A stretch of DNA of 64,000 bases from contig CAJTGE010000033.1 in the NCBI GenBank assembly GCA_910575795.1, forward strand, positions 1 through 64,000, given 5' to 3'. Source of the stretch: Clostridiaceae bacterium (GTDB taxonomy: Bacteria > Bacillota > Clostridia > Lachnospirales > Lachnospiraceae). Positions within the stretch are counted from its first letter, which is position 1; each line of letters begins with the position of its first letter. Under the pieces are notes generated by a model that worked only from the letters and a program-made list of their open reading frames with translations, did no database searches and was not told the DNA's origin. The position numbers and the translations under genes are program-made. Positions 44,193-53,821 of the stretch are shown here, one piece after another.

Positions 44193-44993
44193 TTATATTC
44201 CCTTTCCCCGCGCACCCGCTCTGTCCCAGATCCGCCACGGCGCGCGCCCCTCCCGCCACAGATCCTCAAGCTGCATCCGGTCGCGCTGCGTGTCCATGCA
44301 TTTCCAGAAGCCGTCGTGGCGGTACACCATCAGCTCCCCGTCCTTTGCCAGATTCTCCAGCGGCTCCTTTTCAAACACCGTCCCGTCCCCGTTTATATAG
44401 TCAAATACATGCGGCTCCATGACCATAAAACCCCCGTTGACAATCTTGCCGTCGTCGTCGTTCTTCTCCCTGAATTCCCGGATCGAACCGTCCGGGGCCG
44501 CCTTAAGCACCCCAAAGCGCTGGCCGATATTGACTCCTGTGATCGTCGCCGTCCGGCCGTGGCGTCTGTGAAATTCTACCAGGGCCTTAATATCCACGTC
44601 GGAAACACCGTCCCCGTAAGTCAGGAGGAAGGTTTCGTCCCCGATATAGTCCTGCACGCGCTTAATGCGGCCGCCTGTCATGGTATTTAAGCCCGTGTCA
44701 ACCAGCGTAACCCGCCACGGCTCTGTTTTATTCGCATGGACCTCCATCCGGTTCTTCGCCAGATCAAAGGTCACGTCCGAGGTATGCAGGAAATAATCCG
44801 CGAAATATTCTTTTACCACATACTGCTTATAGCCCAGGCAGATAATAAAGTCGCAGCAGCCGAATTCCGCGTAATACTTCATGATGTGCCACAGAATCGG
44901 CTGTTCCCCGATCTCAATCATCGGCTTTGGCTTCAAATGGCTCTCCTCGCTGATCCTTGTCCCGAATCCGCCTGCAAGTATAACCACCTTCAT
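44193..44993 (-). CDS. rfbF: Glucose-1-phosphate cytidylyltransferase
   Basis: 266 residues. Nucleotidyltransferase motif LAGGFGTRISEESHLKPKPM, then the RfbF-specific segments YKQYVVKEYF, TGGRIKRVQDYIGDETFLLT and YGDGVSDVD. It makes CDP-glucose from CTP and glucose-1-phosphate and starts the CDP-sugar branch. Confidence 0.96.
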   Translation of the reverse strand: MKVVILAGGFGTRISEESHLKPKPMIEIGEQPILWHIMKYYAEFGCCDFIICLGYKQYVVKEYFADYFLHTSDVTFDLAKNRMEVHANKTEPWRVTLVDTGLNTMTGGRIKRVQDYIGDETFLLTYGDGVSDVDIKALVEFHRRHGRTATITGVNIGQRFGVLKAAPDGSIREFREKNDDDGKIVNGGFMVMEPHVFDYINGDGTVFEKEPLENLAKDGELMVYRHDGFWKCMDTQRDRMQLEDLWREGRAPWRIWDRAGARGKGI

Positions 44994-45012
44994 AAAGCCT
45001 TTCCTCCTTATG

Positions 45013-46419
45013 TCATTTCTTAAATATATTCAGCTCATTTTCCTCGAGAATCCGCATGGCGTTTCGGATGGCGTCCGCGCTGCTGTGCAGGTACATTTCC
45101 AGATCCTCGTCCGACGCGGTCCTGTAGTTAAGCGCCAGCTCTCTGGAAACCGCCAGATACGCCTTCCGAAACGGCGCGGTCTTAATTTCCTGCGCCGTAG
45201 TCCACGCATTCCCCGCCAGGATAGCCAGGCTGCAGAGCGCCGGCGCGGCCAGTGAGCGAAGAAACCGGGCGGACGCCTTCACTCCGCTCTCCGTCCGCCG
45301 CTTTGCCCTGGCGGCCAGCGCAAAGGTCAGGAGGATGCCCAGAATCCCCATCTGGTACTGGAGTTCATAGCGCGACGACATCCCGTAGGAATCGTTTAAA
45401 AAAATCCATCTCGCGGACAGGATCAGAAGATGGTTCAGTCCCCCGTTCAGTATCAGGAGCAGGGGAAACACGGTCTTCTTATAAAGCGAATGCCGGATAT
45501 TTAAGCAGAGCGCATACAGGTACATACCCGCCACAGCCGCCCCCAAAAGCCACACAAACGCCTCGCTCCCGATAAAGCCCCCTTTTTGCCCAAGGGCCTC
45601 AAGCTGCGCCACGCCCACCACGGAGGAGGCAAGGGCCTTTAGCAGAAACGACACGAAAAACCACGGCCGGGAGACAAAGGTTTCCACAATACTTCCCCCC
45701 ACGGCCCCCCTGTGGACATAGACTGCCTGCGAGCTGCTCCAAAGATAGAGAAGGAGCGCGGCAAGCGTGGCGGCAAGACCGGACAGCCAGATCCGGTTCC
45801 ATTTTCCTTCCCTCTTATAATCCGCTGCCAGAAGCGTCCCATAGGCCAATATCAGAATCACGCTGTAGCTTCCGCAGTAAGGCCCCGCTATAAAGAGCGT
45901 CAGAACCGGCGGAAGGGCCGCGCAGAGCGCGCGATCCCATCTTGATGCGCAGCCCGTCGCCGCCGCGTGATCCAGAACCGCATAGTGCAGCATAAATCCC
46001 GATATGGATAAAAAGCAGACCCAGCCCGTCCCGTTTGTCGTCATCTCCCATTTATTGAGGCTGAAATACACAAACAGGCACAGAAGATACCACGCATAGG
46101 GGATCTCCCTCTTCCGAAGCCCGTAGAGCGCCAGGGCCGCCGCCCCCGCGCCCATGCTCAGCACGCCCAGCCCCATATCAAAAAAGGTATTATACTGAAA
46201 TAACTTCACATTCACAATCCGCCCCAGGTAAGTGACCGGAACGCGGGTCAGGATATCCGGCACAAAAAATTTGGCCGGGTTTGCCACATCCGGCAGATAG
46301 GAATTGATCAGGCGGATGTAATCCGAATATGCCACATTCGACGATGCGGCGCGGATGTAGAAAAAATATAACAGGATTCCTGTAAATACCGGTATCAGGT
46401 ACGCCGCTCTGCGCTTCAT
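45013..46419 (-). CDS. Polytopic membrane protein of the glycan locus
   Basis: 468 residues with about ten hydrophobic segments. Not assigned to a named family. An acidic-polar loop after the first helix and overall shape resemble GT-C glycosyltransferases or GtrC/GtrII-type proteins that use polyprenyl-linked sugars. The start overlaps the stop of the GT2 gene (46416-46419 ATGA). It probably adds a sugar or modifies the chain on the outside of the membrane. Confidence 0.75.
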   Translation of the reverse strand: MKRRAAYLIPVFTGILLYFFYIRAASSNVAYSDYIRLINSYLPDVANPAKFFVPDILTRVPVTYLGRIVNVKLFQYNTFFDMGLGVLSMGAGAAALALYGLRKREIPYAWYLLCLFVYFSLNKWEMTTNGTGWVCFLSISGFMLHYAVLDHAAATGCASRWDRALCAALPPVLTLFIAGPYCGSYSVILILAYGTLLAADYKREGKWNRIWLSGLAATLAALLLYLWSSSQAVYVHRGAVGGSIVETFVSRPWFFVSFLLKALASSVVGVAQLEALGQKGGFIGSEAFVWLLGAAVAGMYLYALCLNIRHSLYKKTVFPLLLILNGGLNHLLILSARWIFLNDSYGMSSRYELQYQMGILGILLTFALAARAKRRTESGVKASARFLRSLAAPALCSLAILAGNAWTTAQEIKTAPFRKAYLAVSRELALNYRTASDEDLEMYLHSSADAIRNAMRILEENELNIFKK

Positions 46420-47351
46420 TCCAATCTCCTCTTATCGCTGCTTATCTGGTTCAGATAGAGCTCAAACAACTGCCTGTGCTTCTTTGCAATCACCTCCAGG
46501 ATCACGCCGCTGGCCCACAAAAGGAAGGCCACCACATAGAGGCCCGAGCAGGCGATCAGCGTCGGGAATTTCGGCACCAGGCCCGTGGCCAGATAACCGG
46601 ACAGCACAGGGACAAACATCACGCTTGCCACACAAAAACACATAAGCCCCAGCCAGCCGAAAAAGGCAAACGGCCTGTAATCGCGAAAAAGCCTCGCAAT
46701 GGTTTTAAGTACCCTGAAGCCGTCGCGGTACGTGTTCAGCTTGGAAACGCTGCCGGCCGGCCGGTCCCGGTAGGTAACCGGCATTTCCACGAGCTTAAAA
46801 TTCTTGTCCAGGGCATGGATGCTCATCTCTGTCTCAATCTCAAAGCCCTGTGAAAGGATGGGAAAGCTCTTGACAAATTCATAGTTAAAGGCCCTGTAGC
46901 CTGTCATGATATCCTGTATCGAGCTGTCAAAGATCGTATTGATCAGCCCGCGTACCAGACGGTTTCCCGTATTGTGGAAAGGGCGCTTATTTTCCGTAAA
47001 ATACGTAGAGGACAGCCGATCCCCGATCACCATATCCGCTTTTCCGGACAGGACGGCGTCTGTCATGCTTCTGGCGTTCTCCGCCGGGTAGGTGTCGTCG
47101 CCGTCAATCATCAGATAACATTCGGCGTCAATCTCGCGGAACATGCTTCGGATCACATTTCCTTTTCCCTGCCGGTACTCATACCGCACAACCGCCCCCG
47201 CCTTCCCCGCAATCTCATCCGTCCCGTCCGACGAATTGTTGTCGTATACATAAATCACAGCCTCCGGAAGCGCCTCCCGGTAGTCCTTAATGACCCGTTC
47301 TATGGTCTGGCTTTCATTATAGCACGGAATCAATACCGCGATCTTATCCAT
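46416..47351 (-). CDS. Family 2 glycosyltransferase, polyprenyl-phosphate type
   Basis: 311 residues from the ATG at 47351 (AGGAGGAAAGAA upstream). GT-A motifs LIPCYNESQTI, YDNNSSDGT and IDGDDTYPAE are followed by two C-terminal membrane helices. It is closest in layout to dolichol/undecaprenyl-phosphate glycosyltransferases that lack the full flippase part. It starts within the end of the 793-residue membrane protein gene (8-bp overlap). Confidence 0.9.
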   Translation of the reverse strand: MDKIAVLIPCYNESQTIERVIKDYREALPEAVIYVYDNNSSDGTDEIAGKAGAVVRYEYRQGKGNVIRSMFREIDAECYLMIDGDDTYPAENARSMTDAVLSGKADMVIGDRLSSTYFTENKRPFHNTGNRLVRGLINTIFDSSIQDIMTGYRAFNYEFVKSFPILSQGFEIETEMSIHALDKNFKLVEMPVTYRDRPAGSVSKLNTYRDGFRVLKTIARLFRDYRPFAFFGWLGLMCFCVASVMFVPVLSGYLATGLVPKFPTLIACSGLYVVAFLLWASGVILEVIAKKHRQLFELYLNQISSDKRRLE

Positions 47352-49725
47352 TTCTTTCCTCCTCATCTGGAATGTATCCCCCGCCGTCCGGATGCGAAAG
47401 CGCCGGATTAATCACAATCCCGATCTTCCCCTCCTGGCTGCTCTTAAACGTAAGCTCAATGTCCCCCTCAAGCCCGGACAGATCAAGGATGACCTCCGCC
47501 CGCTCATATTCCTTCGCGCCGACCGGAATGACGCCTGCTTCCTTTACCCGTCTTCCGTCGTCTGCCATGACGATAATCTCGAACGGAAACGGAAGCATCC
47601 AGTAATCCGGATCCCCCGCGATCGCCTCCAGGCGGCAGGCGTCCCCTGATTTTGTAAAGCGCAGAACGTCCTGCTCCCCTCTCTCCCCGGCCTCGTCCCC
47701 GCCGGTTTGCATAAGGTTCCCGTCCTCAACATCCCCGCTCTCTTGTTCCTCCTCAAAACCGGCCTGATACCATGTGTTTTTCTGTCCGTCCGCCATGCGC
47801 AGCCCGGCTGCCGTGTAGGACTGTGCGCCTTTTAAAATGGTATCCACATACTCCAGATCCCAGACATACCATCCGGCGTCATTCATCCATTCCAGATATT
47901 CCTCCAGCGTCCCGCGCCCCTGCGGGAAGAGATCGTAAACCCCTTTCCCCCCGCGCATATAGCCCTCGATTTCCGACAGATACGTCTCCTGAAAGGACGA
48001 CAGCTCGCTCACCACGGAATAGCGGTTATACACAGGGACATCTTCCCCGATCAGCCGCGCATAGCTCCCGTAGTCCCCCCAGGTCAGGAAAAATACGTCA
48101 ATCCGCTCCTTTAAGCTGTCTGGAAACAACTGATGATCCCGGAAAACAAGGGGAAGATTTCTGCGCGTCTCCTCACGGGATTCCACGCGCAGCGCCCACT
48201 CCCGGCCTTCCCACACCGCATGCACCGCATTTGGCACACGCGCCGCGAACGGAACGGCCAGCAAAAGCGCCGCTGCCGACGCGGCCCGGCCCCGGCGCAT
48301 CAGCCGCAGATACCAGCACGCGGCCAGAACGCCCCCCAGCAGGATTCCCGCCATAAAATACCGGATATGGCCTGTGGTCTTTGCCCAGGCCGCAAACGAG
48401 CACACAAAGACCGCTGCCATCGCGCCTTCCGTCCGGTACAAAAGCTTTTTTCTTTTCGCCCAGGCCGCCAGAACCGCCGCGCCTGTCCCCAGGACTGCCA
48501 GGTAAATCACCGCCAAATCCGCGTTAAAGGTATTGTAAATCTCGCTCAGACGGTACTCCGGATAGCGGATCATATAGTACGCCCAGAGAAGCAGCTCCCG
48601 CAGCCCCTGAGGCCCCCATCTCTGATCCTTAAAGTCCGCGTCAAAATAATAGGGTGATTGAAAGATCGTATTATAATAGGGAAACACCGGATTTCCGGTC
48701 GTGATCCCGTTGTAAATCAGATAAATGCACACCGGCGCGGCCCCGGCCGCCAGACACACGGCAAACAGGCCCGGCGAGACGGTTTTGCGTATTTTCCAAA
48801 GATACAGCAGGATCAGCGGCGCCAGATACACGATATTCGTCATCTTTAAGCAGAACAGAAGCCCGCCGCACATGCAGAACACCACAGCCTCCCGGCGCGC
48901 CTGCCGCTTCCTCCCCTCTTCTCTCGCCAAAAGGAAGATCATCTCAAAGAAAAAGGGAAGCGCCGCCAGCTCAACCATATAGCTCCCGCTCTCCTGCAGG
49001 ACCTCAAAGCGGCAGACAAGAAAGAACGCCAAAAAGGACGGCCGTCTCCAAAACGCCCATTTCGCGCGCATCCCTTTTCCCTCGCCCGCAGCGGCCAGAG
49101 CGCTGGAACTGCCCGGGCCGGGCCCGGATACGAACCATTCCAGAAATACGGTTACCTGGCGGTAGAGCACAAGCAGGGCCGCCGCATTTAAAAGCGTCCC
49201 CATCCGCAGCCCCAGGAGAAGGCGGAACGGGTAAAACATCCGATCGCCCAGGCGGAAGCCGAACATCTGAAACCGTCCCGGCATCGCATGGTAATGCAGA
49301 TTATCCACAAACCCCGGTATCTGCGACAGGAGATGGTAGTTCTGCGTGTCATAGCTCATATCCGGCCGGATCGATTTGGCGGCAAAAAACAGCGTGATCG
49401 CCATACACCCAAGCGCAAAGAAACGATCCGGCTGTACATTTTCACGCTTCGGAATCCCGGCCGCCTTTCCCGCGATGAGAAGCGCAAGAAGCAGCGCAGC
49501 CAGCCTTGACAGAAGCGTCGCCTGGCGGACGCCGGCCAGCCAGCACGCCAGATCCGCAGACTCGCAGCACCATATAAAAATCGTGTACGCAAAAAACACG
49601 TAAAACGCGCCGCAGCTCGCCCGCCACGCGGATTCCCCGTCCCGCTCTGCCCGGCGCATCCCCGCTTTCCCGGCAAAACTGCCTTCTTTGCAGATATCCC
49701 CTGCCCGCGCCTTAAAAAGCTTCAT
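47344..49725 (-). CDS. Large polytopic membrane protein, GT-C glycosyltransferase-like
   Basis: 793 residues. Roughly twelve hydrophobic segments in the first 500 residues, with an acidic loop SYDTQNYHL after an early helix that could be the catalytic D of GT-C enzymes. The C-terminal 250 residues are soluble and would face outside. No exact family recognised. Transcribed after gmhA (18-bp gap). Expected role: transfer of lipid-linked heptose or dideoxyhexose to the growing glycan. It carries a Gly/Ser/Pro-rich cytoplasmic loop (SGPGPGSSSALAAAGEG). Confidence 0.75.
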   Translation of the reverse strand: MKLFKARAGDICKEGSFAGKAGMRRAERDGESAWRASCGAFYVFFAYTIFIWCCESADLACWLAGVRQATLLSRLAALLLALLIAGKAAGIPKRENVQPDRFFALGCMAITLFFAAKSIRPDMSYDTQNYHLLSQIPGFVDNLHYHAMPGRFQMFGFRLGDRMFYPFRLLLGLRMGTLLNAAALLVLYRQVTVFLEWFVSGPGPGSSSALAAAGEGKGMRAKWAFWRRPSFLAFFLVCRFEVLQESGSYMVELAALPFFFEMIFLLAREEGRKRQARREAVVFCMCGGLLFCLKMTNIVYLAPLILLYLWKIRKTVSPGLFAVCLAAGAAPVCIYLIYNGITTGNPVFPYYNTIFQSPYYFDADFKDQRWGPQGLRELLLWAYYMIRYPEYRLSEIYNTFNADLAVIYLAVLGTGAAVLAAWAKRKKLLYRTEGAMAAVFVCSFAAWAKTTGHIRYFMAGILLGGVLAACWYLRLMRRGRAASAAALLLAVPFAARVPNAVHAVWEGREWALRVESREETRRNLPLVFRDHQLFPDSLKERIDVFFLTWGDYGSYARLIGEDVPVYNRYSVVSELSSFQETYLSEIEGYMRGGKGVYDLFPQGRGTLEEYLEWMNDAGWYVWDLEYVDTILKGAQSYTAAGLRMADGQKNTWYQAGFEEEQESGDVEDGNLMQTGGDEAGERGEQDVLRFTKSGDACRLEAIAGDPDYWMLPFPFEIIVMADDGRRVKEAGVIPVGAKEYERAEVILDLSGLEGDIELTFKSSQEGKIGIVINPALSHPDGGGYIPDEEERNG

Positions 49726-49743
49726 ACCAAACCTCCCAGACGG

Positions 49744-50379
49744 TTAAAAGAACGTTTCCTCCAGCATCAGGCACAGAGCGTGGTAGATCGGCAGGTGCAG
49801 CTCCTGAATCCGGTAAGTCTCCTTTTCCGGCGCGATCACAGCCGCATCGCACAGCGCCGCAAGCGCCCCGCCGCCGCGCCCCGTGAGCCCGACCACCCGC
49901 AGGCCCATCGCCCTTGCCGTCACCGCGGCGTACCTGATATTTTTCGCATTTCCGGAGGTGGTAATGCCCAAAAACACATCGCCCTTTTTTCCGTAGCCGA
50001 GCACCTGCTGGGCGTAAGCCATCTCCCCGTCCACGTCGTTTAAAAAGGCGCTCGTAAGCCCGGGATGGCTGTTCAGCGCAATCGCCGGAAGCCCCCTCTG
50101 AAGCTTTTCCGAAAGCGCGCCCCCAAGTCCGGGCTCCTCGCGGATCAGCGCCTCTTTAAGCGCCTCCGGCAGAGGGCGCGGCTTTACAAAGCTCTTCATC
50201 AGCTCGCCCACGATATGCTCCGCATCCGCGCAGCTTCCCCCGTTTCCGGCCACAAGAAGCTTTCCTCCCGCCTCAAACGACTCCTTTATCACCAGAAAAG
50301 CGGCCCGGATCTCCTCCTCCAGCCCCTTTAAGGCCGGATAACGCTCCGTAAGCTCCTGCAAATACCTGTACTCTTCCAT
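49744..50379 (-). CDS. gmhA: Sedoheptulose-7-phosphate isomerase (GmhA)
   Basis: 211 residues, one SIS domain. Motifs GNGGSCADAEHIVGEL and TTSGNAKNI bind the sugar phosphate. The C-terminal QELHLPIYHALC carries the catalytic histidine seen in GmhA. It converts sedoheptulose-7-phosphate to D-glycero-D-manno-heptose-7-phosphate, the first step of the GDP-heptose route encoded here. Confidence 0.93.
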   Translation of the reverse strand: MEEYRYLQELTERYPALKGLEEEIRAAFLVIKESFEAGGKLLVAGNGGSCADAEHIVGELMKSFVKPRPLPEALKEALIREEPGLGGALSEKLQRGLPAIALNSHPGLTSAFLNDVDGEMAYAQQVLGYGKKGDVFLGITTSGNAKNIRYAAVTARAMGLRVVGLTGRGGGALAALCDAAVIAPEKETYRIQELHLPIYHALCLMLEETFF

Positions 50380-50525
50380 GTTTTCCTCCTGTTTCCTGCG
50401 CTATATCCTGTGTAAGCGTTTAAACATCCTCAACGCTTATTTTCCTGTTCTCTTTCCGTGCCGACCGGCATTCTTCCGCCTGCTGCTTCCGCTCTTCAAA
50501 TGCCGCGCCTGAAGCTTTGGCAGGC

Positions 50526-52922
50526 TCACTCCTCCCGCTGCCCCGCCGTCCGGTAATATGTGTCAAAGGCCGCCAGATTGTCAAGCGCTTCCTCTTTTGA
50601 GAGCTTCTGTCCGGCCACCCGGGCCAGCATATTGCCTTCCTCAAAAAACAGCTCCTCAAGGCTTCCCCTGGCGATCATCTGCCTCAGAAGCCCATAGCTC
50701 CATTCCCAGCTCCCGGGCCCTATGAACCCGGCCTGGGCATAGATATAATCCGTCCCCGCATACTCCATGTATGCCTCAAAGCTTTCCGGCGATTCAACCA
50801 GATCTACATTTCCCCAGGGAGCCGTGATATCCTTGTAGGACTGCACATTGCACGGAAATTCCAGGCAAAACGGATGATTTCCGAATGCGATTACGCGGTT
50901 TTCCCGATCCGCTGACAGCGTCAGCCAGATCTGGGCGTTCCCCTCGGCCCACAGCCTCTCCTGCTGCATCGCCCTGTGGTTCATCCTGCCCTTGTTAAGC
51001 AGCCGTATCCCGGAAAAACCGCAGCTCCAGGCCCAGTTTGTCTCCGCTGTGATCAGGACATTAAAGGCCAGAACAAGGCCAAGGCCCGCGTAAAAACATC
51101 TCCGAAGCTCTTTTTCTTCCACTCTCCCCGCCGCCATACAGGCCGCCAGGATCAGAAGGCTGTACAGCATCATAAAATAATTCCCGTCCACCTGGTACAG
51201 CATCACCAGGCTCACAAGGTTCACCGCCAGAAACGGCCAGGCAATCACATGAAACGAAAGCTTCAACGCGGCCCCGCTATTCTCCGCAGCCGACTTTTCT
51301 CTAAAACATCCCCCGGCCCGGCCCGCGACGCCCTTTTCCAATCCGGCAAGACAGCCTCTGAGGCTGAACATCGCCAGGCAGATGAGCAGGAAAAACAGAA
51401 GCGAGCTTCCCCAGGCGATAATCACATGGCCCATGTCCTCCCCCTCCGGGGCCAGAAGCATCTGGAACAGACGCCTTGCCAGCACATGCAGATTGCTCTC
51501 CTCCTGCCAGTTCTGCGGCAGGGATCCCGTTGCAAACGGGTATTTCATCTCGAAACCGAGCCGTGCCAGAACCCCGGTAAATACCGATGTGACCGGCATC
51601 CCGGTGATAAGCATGGTCCTTGTCCATATCCCTGTAAGGGCCGCGGCCGGAACGGCCAGAATCCCCCAATGGGACGCCGGAGCGCGGAGCGAAAGCCGTC
51701 CCGTTCCCAGAAGGAAAACCCCCATCATCCCAAACAGGGCCGTAGAAAAGACAAGGGATGTCGGCTTCATGGCCAGTGACAGCAGGAAAGCCCCCGCAGC
51801 CTGAAAAAGAAGCAGCCGGCGGCCGCCCTTCACGTAGAGGAAAAAGCGCTCCATCATGATAAGCTGCAGTGTCCATGTGATGATATCCGGTTTTGCGGAA
51901 ACCGCCATATTCATAATCCCGGGCGCCGCCGCCGTGCAGACCGCCGCCAGCGCCGCCGCCCTCTCCCCCGCAAACAGCCGCGCAATCCGGCCCGTCATCC
52001 CAAGTCCCAGGACAGACAGCCACAGATTAAAGAAAAGAAGGTAGCTGTGGGACGCCAGATCGCACAGGGGCAGGGTCAGGACCTCAAAGCCCTTGGAATA
52101 GACATAGGCCATCCCCACCAGTCCCGGGTTCTCGTACATGCCCTTCCCGGCCGCCAGAATATACTCTGAGCGCACGCCATACCAGAGCGTGTCAAAATCC
52201 AGGGCAATATTCATCCGCGCAGCCTGAATCAAAACCATCACCAGAATATACGCCGCGCCCGCTCTCATAAGCGGATGCAGGCGCCGCGAAGGGATGCGCT
52301 TCCTGTCCGGGAAAGCTTTATTTAAAAAGAACGAACGGAACGCGCCCGCGTACAGACATACCCCGGCGCATGCGCAGAGAAAGCGCAGAAGGGAGATCTG
52401 TCCCAGCCCAGCCGCGGAAAGAAGGCAGTATACGGCGATCACAGCGCTGCTCCCCAGCAGGAAATACGCCGGCCATCCCGAACCGGACGCTGCCAGAAGA
52501 GCCGGGGCCTGCGAACCGCCCGAATTTCCGCTCTCTAAAAAGACGTCCGCATGAACCGCAAATCGGCCCCTTTCCCGGCGAAGGAACAAATGCTGTAAAA
52601 AACGGCCCAAAAGCAGCAAAAATCCCATATACAGGGCTGAGATAAGCATTGGCAGAAACACCACATGGAGCCAGCAGACGGCCGCCGCCAGAAGGGCGGA
52701 GGCCAGAAGCTGTTTTCCCGCGCTCCACGGAAAAAACCAGATCGCCCCGGAGAGAACGCACAGAATCCCAATCTCTGCAAGCATTCTCCCTGACTGCGGC
52801 AGGCCGATATAGGCTGCCAGGAAACCGCCGCCTGTAAAAAGGGCCCTGGACGGGAGCAGCACAGAAACCGCCGCTGTCAGTATAATGATCCAAACCGCCG
52901 CGCGCCTTGTCCATGTCTTCAC
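50526..52922 (-). CDS. Large polytopic membrane protein, GT-C glycosyltransferase-like
   Basis: 798 residues from a GTG at 52922, preceded by GGAGGGACGCGCA. The upstream in-frame ATG (52970) lacks a ribosome site. About fourteen membrane segments with an acidic loop LDFDTLWYGVRS near residue 265 that could hold the catalytic aspartate of a GT-C fold, then a soluble C-terminal domain of about 170 residues. It resembles the other large membrane protein of this operon in layout rather than in sequence. Substrate unknown. Confidence 0.75.
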   Translation of the reverse strand: MKTWTRRAAVWIIILTAAVSVLLPSRALFTGGGFLAAYIGLPQSGRMLAEIGILCVLSGAIWFFPWSAGKQLLASALLAAAVCWLHVVFLPMLISALYMGFLLLLGRFLQHLFLRRERGRFAVHADVFLESGNSGGSQAPALLAASGSGWPAYFLLGSSAVIAVYCLLSAAGLGQISLLRFLCACAGVCLYAGAFRSFFLNKAFPDRKRIPSRRLHPLMRAGAAYILVMVLIQAARMNIALDFDTLWYGVRSEYILAAGKGMYENPGLVGMAYVYSKGFEVLTLPLCDLASHSYLLFFNLWLSVLGLGMTGRIARLFAGERAAALAAVCTAAAPGIMNMAVSAKPDIITWTLQLIMMERFFLYVKGGRRLLLFQAAGAFLLSLAMKPTSLVFSTALFGMMGVFLLGTGRLSLRAPASHWGILAVPAAALTGIWTRTMLITGMPVTSVFTGVLARLGFEMKYPFATGSLPQNWQEESNLHVLARRLFQMLLAPEGEDMGHVIIAWGSSLLFFLLICLAMFSLRGCLAGLEKGVAGRAGGCFREKSAAENSGAALKLSFHVIAWPFLAVNLVSLVMLYQVDGNYFMMLYSLLILAACMAAGRVEEKELRRCFYAGLGLVLAFNVLITAETNWAWSCGFSGIRLLNKGRMNHRAMQQERLWAEGNAQIWLTLSADRENRVIAFGNHPFCLEFPCNVQSYKDITAPWGNVDLVESPESFEAYMEYAGTDYIYAQAGFIGPGSWEWSYGLLRQMIARGSLEELFFEEGNMLARVAGQKLSKEEALDNLAAFDTYYRTAGQREE

Positions 52923-53092
52923 TGCGCGTCCCTCCTTTCGCCTTTTATATACTCCATTTTTCCGCTGCAACCCTGTTTAAACCGATCCGCCTGAATCTCA
53001 TCCCGGCCGGCACAGCGAATAATACGTTTCTGACTTATGGGCACAGCCGCAAACGCCGATAAATCAAACCTTGCAAAAAAAGTATTAAGAAC

Positions 53093-53722
53093 TTAATCTA
53101 TGCTGCGCGGGCCGCCGCTGCAAATCACGCGGGCCGCCTCCAGCAGATTCTCCGCATACATATCATACGCCGGCGCGCCGCCTTCTTCAGACTGCATATC
53201 CCGCATCCCGGCCCCGTATCCGGTGCCCACCAGGATACTGCGCACGCCAAAGCGGCGGCCCGCCTGCGCATCAATCAGCTTGTCCCCGATCATAAACGAA
53301 GCCGCCCTGTCAATCCTTCCGCCCAGATCCCGCTCCGCCGCCTCAAACATTCCCGTATCCGGCTTCCGGCAGCGGCATACGGTCCTGTAAGCGCCGATCC
53401 CGTGCTCCGGATGATGCGGGCAGTAATAAAACGCATCCACCCGCGCCCCTTCCTCCATCAAAAGGCGGTTCATATACGCGTGGAGCGCCTCAACGTCCGC
53501 CTCCGTATAATATCCCCTGGCTACTCCCGCCTGGTTTGTAACCACAACCACCCGGAAACCGGCCTCATGAAACATCCGGACCGCCTGCGCGGTCCCGGGG
53601 ATCAGCCTCACATCCTCCGGGCGGTGCAGGTAATGCACCTCCTCATTCATGGTTCCGTCCCGATCCAGAAAAACGACCTTCGGGAGCGCAGTCCCCGCCG
53701 CTTTCTTTGGTTTCTCATTCAT
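53093..53722 (-). CDS. gmhB: D-glycero-D-manno-heptose 1,7-bisphosphate 7-phosphatase (GmhB)
   Basis: 209 residues from the ATG at 53722. HAD-IIIA motifs FLDRDGT and VVTNQAGVARG, plus the zinc loop typical of GmhB (CPHHPEHG ... CRCRKPDTGM). It removes the C7 phosphate from heptose-1,7-bisphosphate. It is the third gene of the operon, between hddA and a membrane protein gene. An upstream start at 53764 is possible but has poorer signals. Confidence 0.93.
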   Translation of the reverse strand: MNEKPKKAAGTALPKVVFLDRDGTMNEEVHYLHRPEDVRLIPGTAQAVRMFHEAGFRVVVVTNQAGVARGYYTEADVEALHAYMNRLLMEEGARVDAFYYCPHHPEHGIGAYRTVCRCRKPDTGMFEAAERDLGGRIDRAASFMIGDKLIDAQAGRRFGVRSILVGTGYGAGMRDMQSEEGGAPAYDMYAENLLEAARVICSGGPRSID

Positions 53723-53821
53723 CTCCCATCCGCCTCCCGTCATCCTGGCAGCCGTCTCCGCCATCCGGACGGCCGCCGCCCCTGAGCGCTCTCCAAATAC
53801 ACTTTAAACCGCCGGGCCGCC

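Noticed and set aside
47772-48657. Long plus-strand ORFs antisense to the glycan genes
   Set aside because: Frequent in this GC-rich region, Pro/Arg/Ala-rich, without ribosome sites, and opposite to clearly coding frames.
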